Under the pieces are notes generated by a model. It did not search any database. It was not told where the DNA came from and saw only the letters and a program-made list of their open reading frames with translations. Shown here piece by piece: positions 1 to 10,300 of a stretch of DNA of 64,000 nt. Position numbers and translations under genes: made by a program. Location: positions 13,608,082-13,672,081 of the forward strand of contig NC_067207.1 in assembly GCF_026262505.1 (NCBI RefSeq), given 5' to 3'. Position 1 is the first letter of the stretch, and each line of letters opens with the position of its first letter. The stretch comes from Trichomonas vaginalis G3. Its lineage: Eukaryota; Parabasalia; Trichomonadida; Trichomonadidae.

Positions 1-2
1 TT

Positions 3-494
3 GCTGATAAGGCAGGTTTGCTTGCCTACCTTGGCGAAAAGATCGGTGTTGGCCACTGCTGCCCAAGCTGCAGCAGACAGTTCCAGTCCCTTAAGTCTGT
101 CCGCAATCACATGAAAGACAAGTGCCATTGCAACTACGAGTATGATGAAGAAGTCGAAGAATTCTACCAAGAGGAGATGGGCATCGTATTAGCTCAGCCA
201 GGTGTCGTAGATTCCGTTGGAGAACTTCATCTTCCAAATGGAAAGATTTATGGTCATCGCGCTTACGCAAGATACTACAAGCAGAGACAACCAGATACAG
301 AGGCTTTTCAACGCTCTGCTCGTCGCGCTATTGCTGGTCCTGAAATGTCACGCGAATCAGTCGATATTGCTAAGGATAGAGTTATGCGTATTAGAGAATA
401 CTACAAGCAGAAGTACATAAACAAGAAGATGATGAGACTTACAACTAAGGATTACCATCCATTCTCTGATATGCGTAGAGGTAACGCCGTTTGA
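3..494 (+). CDS. REI1/ZNF622-like 60S biogenesis zinc-finger protein, 3' part
   Basis: The reading frame is open from the window edge, so the gene's 5' part lies outside; residues ahead of position 18 (ADKAG) already fit the family, so the TTG at 18 is not the start. The visible part has a C2H2-like finger (CCPSC...HMKDKCHC), an acidic linker, and the block LPNGKIYGHRAYARYYKQRQ, which resembles the conserved 'LPSG..GHR...RYYKQ' block near the C-terminus of REI1/ZNF622. Those are cytoplasmic factors that act late in 60S subunit maturation. The C-terminal region is basic and ends in DMRRGNAV. Codon use is richer in G and C than in nearby genes, as in well-expressed trichomonad genes. A matching N-terminal finger of the same family occurs as a separate fragment at 54153-54443. 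The family call rests on remembered motifs, not a search. Confidence 0.75.
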   Translation, partial: ADKAGLLAYLGEKIGVGHCCPSCSRQFQSLKSVRNHMKDKCHCNYEYDEEVEEFYQEEMGIVLAQPGVVDSVGELHLPNGKIYGHRAYARYYKQRQPDTEAFQRSARRAIAGPEMSRESVDIAKDRVMRIREYYKQKYINKKMMRLTTKDYHPFSDMRRGNAV

Positions 495-667
495 GCAATT
501 ATCGTTTTATTTATTATGCAGAACTCTTTTATTCTTGCAAATCTTATAAAGGTGATATAATTAATGTTCATTTTTTATAATTTAAATATCCATTTATTTT
601 TTCAACGAATATATAGGAAGTCATGATATTATTACCTAAAGTATATCTTGATTTTACAATAATATGT

Positions 668-680
668 TCATTTTTCATTA
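668..680 (+). promoter_or_regulatory. Initiator (Inr) of the helical-repeat gene
   Basis: TCATTTTTCATTA matches the T. vaginalis core initiator consensus TCAYTWYTCATTA at every position and lies 35 bases before the ATG at 715. In this organism the Inr surrounds the transcription start and replaces a TATA box. Confidence 0.7.
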
Positions 681-714
681 AAGATTTTCATCATTCATTT
701 GTTCTAAATATTCT

Positions 715-2010
715 ATGGAAAATCAAGTTAATGAATGGGATGAAATCAATGAAAAAGCAAAATCAAACAATAATTTAGATAATCATAGCATTGATTTCAT
801 AAATCCGAATGATATTGTTGATTATCTAAACGATCCTTCCAAAACTTCACTTACATTAGACTACATTTACAATAAAATTATCAATCAGACTCTAGATTTT
901 CAAACTTTCTCGACATTTAATTTTATAGAAAAAATTATTGATTTAACAAACGAGTCAAATGCAAATGAAATCACGACAAAATCATTTAAGGTATTATATC
1001 TACTGACTAAAATCAATCATTTAGATGAAAATCTGATTCATCGTCTTTATTTATTTTGCATTGAACACTTAACTAACATATCGAACCGATCTATATCAGC
1101 TATATATGCATTATTATTTAACATTCTTCGAATTGATCAATTTCGTAATATTTTCATTCAAAATTATGAACTAATTGAGACAATTCTCAATCAGATTCAA
1201 TCCGTAAACGAACCAAATCTGCATCAATTATACTTAATTTTAATTATTGTTGTTTCAAAACCAGTGACCAAAGATTTTGCTTTATCAATCTGCAATTCAA
1301 TAATAAATTTGCAATGCTCGAGTGACTTGCTTACCATTATCTTTTATCTTCAAATGCAATATCCAGATATAATTTTAAATTTTGATAGTTCTGTTGTATT
1401 AGGCGCAATTACTGATTCAATGAAGCAAGAAACCGTTTCTGAATCATTAATAGCCGTAAATCTCCTTTCTCTTATTATTCACAGCGATATCGAGTTTGAT
1501 TTCGATTTTGCTCCATTAATTGATCTTGCGGAGTTAAAAGACACAAAACTAGAATCAGCAGCTTTATTTTGTTTATCAGAACTCGTTCTAAAGAATTCTG
1601 AAATTTTGAATCAATGTTTAGAGAGAAACATCATTCAAATTGCAGAATCTAAAGCAAATTCTCCATCCATAGTCCAAAAAGAGGCAATTCGACTATTGGC
1701 AGCTTTCATTTGTGGAATGACACGATCTCAAATGGAAAATTATATTTCTCCTGTTTCTATGAAGTTGTTATTGCAAGGTCTTGATTACGATGATTCAGAA
1801 CTATTAAAATCAGTAATACAAGCAATGGATTGCATTTTTAGACCAAAATGTGGCGATTTTTTCAATTTATTTTATTCTTTATTTTTAGAATGTGATGGCT
1901 GGACATCAATTAATAGTATGATGTGCAATTATGATGATCACTCCATTCAATTCTTATCAACTGCTTTTTATCATAATTATTCTGATATTGAGTCTCTCAA
2001 TGAAGAATGA
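715..2010 (+). CDS. HEAT/armadillo-like helical repeat protein
   Basis: 431 codons from an ATG just downstream of a textbook Inr. No enzyme motif is visible. The protein is built of short amphipathic helices with leucine/isoleucine spacing and short acidic turns, for example LKDTKLESAALFCLSELVL and VQKEAIRLLAAFICG, which have the look of HEAT or ARM repeats. There is no signal peptide and no convincing membrane segment, so it is probably cytosolic or nuclear. The first 30 residues are polar and charged. It converges with the MFS transporter on the other strand. I do not recognise a specific orthologue; importin-like, phosphatase-scaffold-like or trichomonad-specific helical proteins are all possible. 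Confidence 0.7.
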   Translation: MENQVNEWDEINEKAKSNNNLDNHSIDFINPNDIVDYLNDPSKTSLTLDYIYNKIINQTLDFQTFSTFNFIEKIIDLTNESNANEITTKSFKVLYLLTKINHLDENLIHRLYLFCIEHLTNISNRSISAIYALLFNILRIDQFRNIFIQNYELIETILNQIQSVNEPNLHQLYLILIIVVSKPVTKDFALSICNSIINLQCSSDLLTIIFYLQMQYPDIILNFDSSVVLGAITDSMKQETVSESLIAVNLLSLIIHSDIEFDFDFAPLIDLAELKDTKLESAALFCLSELVLKNSEILNQCLERNIIQIAESKANSPSIVQKEAIRLLAAFICGMTRSQMENYISPVSMKLLLQGLDYDDSELLKSVIQAMDCIFRPKCGDFFNLFYSLFLECDGWTSINSMMCNYDDHSIQFLSTAFYHNYSDIESLNEE

Positions 2011-2343
2011 TTTATATATCTTGTTCTTTTAAACATTATTTTACCATGAAATACCATATTTAAACTTTTTAGTCATTAATTAGCACAAAATATACGTGAT
2101 ATAAAATTTTTATATAGAGTTATGATAGAATCTGGTACGCAATCTATAAGAATATGTCTATTGCAGTTCAAACATTACTATATACTATCATAAAATTCAT
2201 TTCTTTTTGAATGAAAAAATTTATAATTCCAAAATATTGAAAATCATTAAACTTATGTTAAAAATATAGTTAAATATACAATATAATGATGCTTTATGAT
2301 ACATTTATTCATAAATGAATAAAAATAATATTCGTATAGAATT
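2011..2343. other. Intergenic, convergent 3' ends
   Basis: AT-rich spacer between two convergent genes. Nothing beyond TAAA-type sequences that could serve polyadenylation. Confidence 0.5.
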
Positions 2344-3720
2344 TCAATCGAGAAGTGGGACATCTGTTGCAGAACCACGCTTTCCACAGCACTTTGAATC
2401 AGGATCGTATGTTGTAGAAGCGAAAATAAGTGACACAAGACCGGAAACAAAACTAAATAACCATAATCCGTTCTTGTATCCATCCCAGGTGTATGATTTG
2501 AGTCCTTTTTCATTGAGAGAACTTCCAAAGTGGGAGATAATCTTGGAAGAAATCTGCATGACGACTCCAACCATTCCGAAAAGGAAGAAATTCGCAATTC
2601 CTGTTGCAAATCCAGAAATATCTGGACTATAATACGAAGTAAGCAAAGAATAGTCAATAGAGGCAAGACTCAATGTAAACATGCCCAAAACAAAGAAATA
2701 AACAATGATTAGTATTTTGCTGCATTTATCTCCATGGAAATACAACATTCCTGTTGAAAATGCAACGAAAACACCACTGGCAAACATAATCCACTTCTTT
2801 GTCTTGAAAATCTTGTGGCCAACAGGTAATAATATTGATCCAACTAAAAGACCAATAGAAATAAAGATAATTATGTTTCCTGTTTCAGTATTCGTGTAAT
2901 GGCGAACATCAATCAAGAATGGGCCGCCCCAATAACTTGCAACATTGAAATATGGAATAACACAGTTAATATTGAACAAAACGATAGTCCAGAAGCGCCA
3001 AACGCGGATAACCTGGCCTATGTTCGAAAATAAACTTCCGAGTTTCTGACAAAATGAGCGTTTATCTTCTACTTTAACAGCTCTTTCGTTTACAGGCTCA
3101 AAACCATATCCTTCTGGCTTTCCCTTAGTAAAGAACATGATGACTAAAGAAAGTAATGTGCCAAATCCACCGATCGTGTAGAAAGCAACTCGCCAACCAA
3201 ATTTTTTACAAAAAAGTGACAATGGAGAACCCGCAATAATTCCGCCAACGGTAGAAAAGGCCATTAGGATACCTAGCATTAATGGCAACTGCTCGGATTT
3301 GAACCAGTTAGCACTAACACGTAGGCAGCAAATGTATGCGGGGCCTGTTCCGATTCCAACTAAAAATCTTCCGATAATTCCAATCGTTAATTGATGGGAT
3401 AAACCGCACATGATTGATCCAACTGATGTAAGAAGTCCGAACCCGCCAACCACAAAGCATGGATCAAACATATCTGCAAAAAGTCCAGAAATCGGTTGCA
3501 TAACTGCATATGGATAAAAATAAATGCCTGAAAATATACTTAATTCTGATGTGGAAACATTGTATGCTTTTGCCATGTCTTCTGCGACAATTGATGGACA
3601 TAATTTATGAAAGTTAACAAGTCCGTATAGAAGAGCAGTTAATACATATACTACTATCCTTAGTATTTTAAATTTCTTTGTTGGAGGCTCTGGTTGTGCT
3701 ATAGAACTGTAATCTTCCAT
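2344..3720 (-). CDS. Major facilitator superfamily transporter
   Basis: The ATG at 3720 gives 458 residues starting MEDYSSIAQPEPPTKKFK; the frame runs further upstream but the cytosolic, charged head makes this the better start. About twelve hydrophobic segments are visible, in two groups of six separated by a charged loop (KGKPEGYGFEP...KVEDKR). Between segments 2 and 3 lies GLFADMFD, a divergent form of the MFS GxxxDrxGrr motif, and GRFLVGIGTGPAYICCLR in segment 4-5 has the Gly/Pro pattern of MFS proteins. Its family relatives move small anions, sugars or organic acids by proton symport or antiport, but the substrate cannot be read here. The C-terminus is short and soluble. The membrane is unknown (plasma membrane or endosomal). 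Confidence 0.85.
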   Translation of the reverse strand: MEDYSSIAQPEPPTKKFKILRIVVYVLTALLYGLVNFHKLCPSIVAEDMAKAYNVSTSELSIFSGIYFYPYAVMQPISGLFADMFDPCFVVGGFGLLTSVGSIMCGLSHQLTIGIIGRFLVGIGTGPAYICCLRVSANWFKSEQLPLMLGILMAFSTVGGIIAGSPLSLFCKKFGWRVAFYTIGGFGTLLSLVIMFFTKGKPEGYGFEPVNERAVKVEDKRSFCQKLGSLFSNIGQVIRVWRFWTIVLFNINCVIPYFNVASYWGGPFLIDVRHYTNTETGNIIIFISIGLLVGSILLPVGHKIFKTKKWIMFASGVFVAFSTGMLYFHGDKCSKILIIVYFFVLGMFTLSLASIDYSLLTSYYSPDISGFATGIANFFLFGMVGVVMQISSKIISHFGSSLNEKGLKSYTWDGYKNGLWLFSFVSGLVSLIFASTTYDPDSKCCGKRGSATDVPLLD

Positions 3721-4936
3721 AGCTTTCTTTATTAAATGCCAGTTCACTGTCAGAAAATTTATTGAAAAGCAAAAGATTTTATCAGCAAGAAGAGTCAATA
3801 TTAATATACGCTAACAATGAAACAAATTCAATAAAAGTCTCGATAGACTGATCGTATTTGAATTTTGCCAGAAATAATCTAATTATTTCAATATAAAATT
3901 ATTGCATGGTGGCTATGACACACCATATTTTATAAAAACAAATCAATAATATCATCAATTAATTAATCGATAGGCGTAATAAAAGGCGCTGAGCTTCGAG
4001 TCTTGAAAATTCTATTATATGGCCGATTTCATATATGATATCATGCGATGTTTTAAAACATAATATATTTTAGAAATTTCGAAAAAAATGAATGCAAACG
4101 AGTACTTTTTGCAGTAATTAAAGGACAATATCTGATGTATTGTATATTAATTTGTCAATCTAATAAAGCAAGGCTGTTGTTAACATGTATGATAAGATCA
4201 ATTATGAAGTTTATTAGCATATACAAAATATATTAATAGTGCCTGATTCACACAAATTTATTTTTACAATAGACATCTCAATAATATAGCTGATTCATCA
4301 TTTCTTCAGGCTCAATTTCGAAATGAACTCTTTGTGATTTGATTATAAATTATTACAGTTAAACATATATCATATATCCATAAAATGTATTATACCCGTT
4401 GATAAAACATGAATTTTACATTCATTTGATTTTTTTGAATAATAAACCTCTTCGTGAGCTATAGTTTTCCACAAGCACAATAAATCAATTGTTGATTTCC
4501 AATCGTTTTTCGCAACAATAAGATGAATTTAACGAAGCAGAGGTTTGTCCCTAAAATTGAATCATCGATTTGAAGAGGATTTTAAGGAAAAATTAATGAG
4601 AGATGGTTTTATTAGAGAATTCATTTTTTGTAATGATAATTTTGTGAACGACCCACAGTTTAGGTCAAATTGACGGAGTTTCATTTTGAATTATGCTTAG
4701 ATTCGGATAATATCAACGATTTATCAAATTGGAAAATAATTGATTTCAATGAATTTTCAAGGTTCGAAATTTTTGCTACACAAATTCATTCTTTTGTAGG
4801 AAAAAAGATTTTACATAAAAATTTGATAGAGTTTAATTCCATTTTAGTTAAATGACATTTTCGTAATTTTATATGACGAGTTTTGACAATAGTTAAAAAA
4901 TAACTGAAATATATTGTCACCTTTTCATATTAATAA
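3721..4936. other. Divergent intergenic region
   Basis: About 1.2 kb of AT-rich DNA between divergent genes. A 61-codon open stretch at 4670-4855 lacks an ATG and is not called. No repeats or RNA genes seen. Confidence 0.4.
4925..4930 (+). promoter_or_regulatory. Inr-like TCATAT before the small basic protein gene
   Basis: TCATAT ends six bases before the ATG at 4937, the very short 5' leader typical of T. vaginalis, and supports that ATG as the start. Confidence 0.5.
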
Positions 4937-5230
4937 ATGCACAGAAAGCGTGAACGCGATAATGAAATCGCCCGAGTTCAACAGAGAGTTAGTGGATTTA
5001 ATCCTCAATGTAGCGATGCATGGGCAGGCCTTTGCCAGCATTTTGGCTCGAAAATTACACAAGATGAATTAGTTTCCATTGCCGAAGCTATAAAACCATA
5101 TGCACAAGTCAAATTAGACCGCGATGCCCGGAGGCGTAAAAGCGTAATACTCAAGTGGTACCAAGATAATTGGGCTCAAATTAGTAAATATATCAAATAT
5201 GTAGTGTTAGAGGATGATTCATCTGCTTAA
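4937..5230 (+). CDS. Small basic hypothetical protein
   Basis: 97 codons with a close Inr-like motif. The head is highly charged (MHRKRERDNEIARVQQRV), the middle holds one cysteine pair (FNPQCSDAWAGLCQHFG) and a helical region rich in Lys/Arg/Asp (QVKLDRDARRRKSVILKW), and the end is acidic. Base use is more GC-rich than the flanks, which supports real coding. No family recognised; the size and basic character would fit a nucleic-acid or complex-bound accessory protein, but that is a guess. Confidence 0.55.
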   Translation: MHRKRERDNEIARVQQRVSGFNPQCSDAWAGLCQHFGSKITQDELVSIAEAIKPYAQVKLDRDARRRKSVILKWYQDNWAQISKYIKYVVLEDDSSA

Positions 5231-6363
5231 TCAGTCTATTTTGTACATACATTTCTTTTATTAAACATGTTCTTTTTCTATAAATATTTTTTTCCTTATT
5301 TTTATGAAGGTCTCAATGAAAACTTTGAGCTTTTCAGAATTTTGAGTGTATATATTTTGAGTAGTTGACAATTTTCTTTCACTGCAATATAACAACGGAA
5401 TAGAAAGAGAAGAAAAATAAATAGTTAATTTTTTGTCGGTCAGATAGACTTATTTGCTAGTGAAATCGTCCAAATAGGATAAAAATATATTAAAGGTATA
5501 TGCTGTTAATCCAATAGCTTTTGATCGATTTGGAATTTGTTGAAATACATTTTATTAAAAAGTTTTATATTATCAAGAAATTTATTAGTCATACAATTAT
5601 ATTATTTTTTCTATATAATCTCAATTTTCATGGGCTTTTGAAATATACTTTCAATAATTCTTAACTATCCGCTCCTAACAAAATAGTTCTTTTGAACAAA
5701 CACTCAAATGATTAAAATACACATGTCAACCAAATTTATGGATAAAAAAATTGATAACAAATTTGGGCGGATTATAATGAGGTAAAAGCATTATAGATAT
5801 TTGACACATCTTCAACATTCTATAATTTTCTTTGGTTGTATTCGAATAATGATTTTTCAATTCAAAACCAATTTCATTATAAACTGATCCTCCTCGAATT
5901 ATTTTTTAAGATATTATTGATTAAAACTGCATCTATCTCATCATTTATTCATAAACTTTTCTACATATCTATTGATGGGCGTTATAAAAAGTTTTCAATG
6001 ATATCAAACTTAAAACACTTTACAATTTTATCGAAAAAAATAATGTTTAAATCATTAATCCAATTAATTGGCACTGTTTAGTAAAAATATAATATGTCAC
6101 TTTTTACATTTTTCGATGGAATCTTGACATACTTGAAAACCATATAACCAATAGCCATTCCCGATATATTTCTTAATTCGCTTATTATTTTTGCTTTTTT
6201 AACTCTTTTTATATTCTGAACGATTTCTTTGTTGTTATGAATCGTAAAAACATTATATTCGGAACAACTTTCAACTCATTTAGGTCCACAAGCTTACTAT
6301 TTATGAAATTTAAAGAACTAAAGAGGTTAATTTATAAAAACAATTTAATCTACAAACAATTAA
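5231..6363. other. Intergenic, AT-rich
   Basis: About 1.1 kb, low complexity. An 81-codon open stretch (5836-6081) begins at TTG and has no promoter motif or protein-like composition. Nothing else seen. Confidence 0.4.
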
Positions 6364-7227
6364 TTAAACCAATGATCTTTTTGGTATAACCTTTTTCATT
6401 CCTGGCCTTGTTTTGATCGTACTTTTATATGTTGTTGGAATGATAATTTTCTTTGATACCTTACTTTTTCTTTTGTTCAGAACGCTATGAGAATTAAATC
6501 CACTACGTTCATATTTTGAATTATCAGAGATATATGAATAGATCGTCTTATAATTTTCCGATCTCGATGTGATCAATACTGGTTCGACATCTTCATCGTT
6601 ACTGTCATCATCGCTTACATCTACTTGGAAGAACTGATCGATTTTCTTCAGCGAAACATAACTCTCACTTTCATAAGCAGAAGGAACATAAGGTATATCT
6701 TCAAGCCATGGGTGGTTATACACTTCTTGTGCAGACAATCTTTTCGTTGGATCTGGGTTAATTAATTTCGATATCAAATCTTGTCACTCAGGGGATATAT
6801 TTTGTGGCATTCTATACTTTGCTTGCTGTATTTGCTTAAATAATGCATTCTTATTTCTCTTCGTCCATGGAAGCATTCCTGTTACCATTGCGAACAAAAT
6901 AACACCAATTGACCACATGTCGCTCTTGATTCCGTCATACTGTTCGCCTGATATACATTCCGGTGATGCATAACATGGTGAACCACATGAAGTTTTTACC
7001 CATCCGTTTTCGCCAACGTACCGGGAGAAGCCAAAATCTGTTATTTTTATGTGGTTTGTTTCACTGAGTAATATATTCTCTGGTTTTAAGTCTCTGTGAG
7101 CGATGTTAAGAGAATGAACGTAAGCAAGCCCAGCAACGATCTCTTTAAAGATTATCTTAGCATTTTCTTCACCAAGTTTCTTGTTTTCAATTATATACTT
7201 AAATAATTCACCATTAGGACATCTCAA
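6364..7227 (-). pseudogene. CAMK-type Ser/Thr protein kinase, truncated and interrupted
   Basis: The kinase C-lobe is clear: catalytic loop HRDLKPEN, DFG in KITDFGFSRY, an APE variant (SPE in CYASPECISGEQ), DMWSIGVILFAMVTG, and the closing arginine in DPTKRLSAQEVYNHPW. This pattern is that of CAMK/AMPK-like kinases, which are abundant in trichomonads. After the kinase domain comes an acidic, serine-rich tail with a basic end. Two defects are visible. An in-frame TGA at 6784-6786 sits where relatives have a residue in the 'SPE-x-QDLI' block. The N-lobe (glycine loop, VAIK lysine, helix C) is missing: coding similarity begins near RCPNGELF, and only about 150 bases separate it from the next gene, too few to hold about 85 residues. 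A working kinase is therefore unlikely. Confidence 0.8.
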
Positions 7228-7379
7228 CGATATTTTGAATTTAAAGCAATCTAATGTGATAAAATGCTTTCACCCACATTGCATAAACAAAATATATCAT
7301 TCAGACATTAAAATAGATGTACAAAAAATATAATTTGATTATTTCTAACTAAAAACAATAATCTTCATACACATTTTTA

Positions 7380-10300
7380 CTAAATATCAACTATTAACAA
7401 AAATATAGAGTTATTCTTGCAAGTTCCCACGAGAGTTCTCCTTTCTTTGCAATAAGAAATTTTTCTTACAGGTTTCGGAGTATTTATTATCTTTATAACC
7501 TCGAATGTCCTTGCATTCAATATCAAACTTTCATTAGAATCCAGAGAAATGAACAAACATGACAAATTATGGTAAATTTCCAATTTTTTCATTGCCAAAA
7601 CAGTATAAGGATGAGCGTAGGACTCTATGTACTCTCCAGACAATGTAAACGATCTCAGGAGACTCGTATTTCCGCCAATAGCCAAAACACAGATGAATCC
7701 CGAGTCAAAAATTTCGACTTTTCTCGGAATTTCAAAGCCATCGACGGTTTTGAATGAATGGAAAATTTCTAATGAGGAAGTGTTGACCAAATAGACAGTC
7801 CCGTCATGTAGAAGGATCGCGACGGTCATGAGAATATCAGAACAACATACAGAAACAGGATTTTTGATTTGGAGTTTCAAAATTTTTCGATTTGTTGATG
7901 AAATTTTGAAAATCGTTCCATCTTCGCAAATTCCTATTACAGAATCGTTCTGGGAGGTCCTCATATCACATATATTGACAATCGCTGGTACAACTGTGCA
8001 TTGAACAGAATTATTGAAAAATATTATTTTCAAACTTTGTTCAAAATGGTTGTAGACGACTGCCATTGAGTTATCTTTTGATATAATAGCTCTCATACTC
8101 GAATCCAACTTCATATCCATTGGAATATCGAATTTCGAACTAATTATCAAAGATTTTTGTTTTTGTGACACCAAAACACTCAATAACTTGAAGTTCTTTG
8201 GTGACAACAAACCAATTGTTGTGTTTTCAATGTTCAATTCCATTATATTCGAATCCAAATCAGTAATTTCGAATTCTAAGTTTGTAAACGTGATTGACTT
8301 GGTTCTTTTGATGTTTGCAATGGTGTAGAGTGATGGAATGGATACATTGAAGATTCTGTTGACCCAAATATGAAGATTTTTCAGAGAATAATCTGAATAT
8401 AAAAATTCAATGTTCTTTTTGATGTCTTTTAGAGAAACATTGAAGGATTTGACTGCATCAAGGCATAAGAAGAATTCTGGAGTGAGTTCTGTAACTTTTT
8501 CCTCAATATTTTTTTCATTATTTTGATTTATCATCAAATTTACAAAATTTTGAGGAAATTCTGGCAGAACCACAGAGAAATCATCCCTTGGACGAGGAAA
8601 TATCGGATAATTCGATGGAGTATTGAAAGATCTTCCACATCCGAAGTTTATGTACAAAAGAAAGTCCTGGAGAGTTATCTGGCCAATGAAGCATTCTTCA
8701 GACATCTTCGCGTAGTCAGGAGTCATCAAAACTTTGTTATCCAACAAATATTTTTTGTATTCTTCAAAATTTGAGTCAAAAACAACGAAAATCATATAGG
8801 AATTATTCAAAAATAGCTCAATTGCTTGTTTCTCTTTGTAATTCTTCGTAAAAGCAAACTTAATATCTGAAATTTGGATTTCAAAGCCTCCGACGATCAA
8901 AGTCGGGCCAAAATACGAAATAATCGTCTTTATTTCCCTTCCATTTTGCACAATTATGATGTTTGTGCAGTATTTACTCTCTTTTTCGATAAATTGAAGC
9001 CGAGAGTTGGAATAAATGAAAGGTTCGAAGTTCTTCGAGTGTAGCAATGACTTTTCGGACGAATTAGTTCGGTTTTTCAGAATAAATTCGGTTTTGATTT
9101 TCTCAATTTCAGCAATTACGTAAAAATCAGTGGCAATGAATTCATTTCTTACGTGACTATCAGATTTCAAGGTGTAATCAATGTTTTGGTTGATTCTTTT
9201 TGACAAATTAAAAATTAATAAGTCTGTGTAGTTGTAGATCTCAGCCAGAGCTCCGCAAACAAAGTTATCAACGTTGCTCTCTATATCTTCGTCATCGTAG
9301 AAGGCTTTGCTGAGGATTGACTTGTATTTATTGAATAAATCAATAAAGACCGTTCTTTCGTTGTAATAATAGCAGGTGAACACAAAAATGGACAAAGCCG
9401 TGATGTCACTTTCTATCAAATTGTCCGCAGTCAAATAATCTGAAGATTGTTTCCAATAAACGTCGACATTGAAGGAAACGAGTTGTTGCATGAGGTAGGA
9501 CACAATCTGGAGCACAGAAATGAACTGTTCTTGGGAAAATTTAATTTTTGATTTTTTGAATTGAGTTCCAAGCTGAGAAATGTAGTCAAAGAGGGATTTG
9601 GCCAACATTATATTCTGTTTCTCAATCTTTTTCAAAGAAAATTTTGAGATATCATATTTTGAAAAGAAATCAATGATTTCTGATAGATAAGATAGGTTGT
9701 TTGGCATGGAAATATCATTATCAATTGTTGGCCGATACACCAATAGTGAAAGAGCTTGAGAAATTTTGATTTCGATATTTCCAGAAAATTTCAAGATGCA
9801 CATCCTAATAAATACTGAAGAAAGGAAGTCTACATCGTCAATCTTGAGTAATTGGAGGAAAATATGAATCAATTTCACAGAATTATTCAAATTTTCCAAT
9901 TTATCAAAGAATTTTGCAACAAAATCAATAAGTTCTATATCAACAACTGCATTGTATCTTGTAATGGCTATCATGATCCATTCCGTTGCGTATTTTGTCT
10001 TAATTTCGTGAAATTTCGGAATTTCAGCGGATAAAACATGAATAAACTTTTTGAAAAGGTCTGTTTGCTGATACTGGGCCACGGAAAACAAGAAATCAAT
10101 CAAAATATCAGGTAAAGAAGAATCATGAATTTTTGAAGCCAAATTTAAGAATCCCGTTTCATCAATTTGTATTTTGAAGTCGTCCTTCCCATAAAACGCA
10201 GTAATTATGATGTCACTGCCCATTTCTTTGAACAAATCTGAAATTATTTTGTCTTTATAATTCGATCCTTCCAAAACTCCGAAAATCAAGGCCAAGAACG

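Noticed and set aside
4670-4855. 61-codon ORF
   Set aside because: Begins at TTG, no ATG, no initiator, no recognisable protein features.
6784-6786. TGA in the kinase read as recoded cysteine or selenocysteine
   Set aside because: TGA ends several other genes here, no recoding element is visible, and the gene also lacks its N-lobe.
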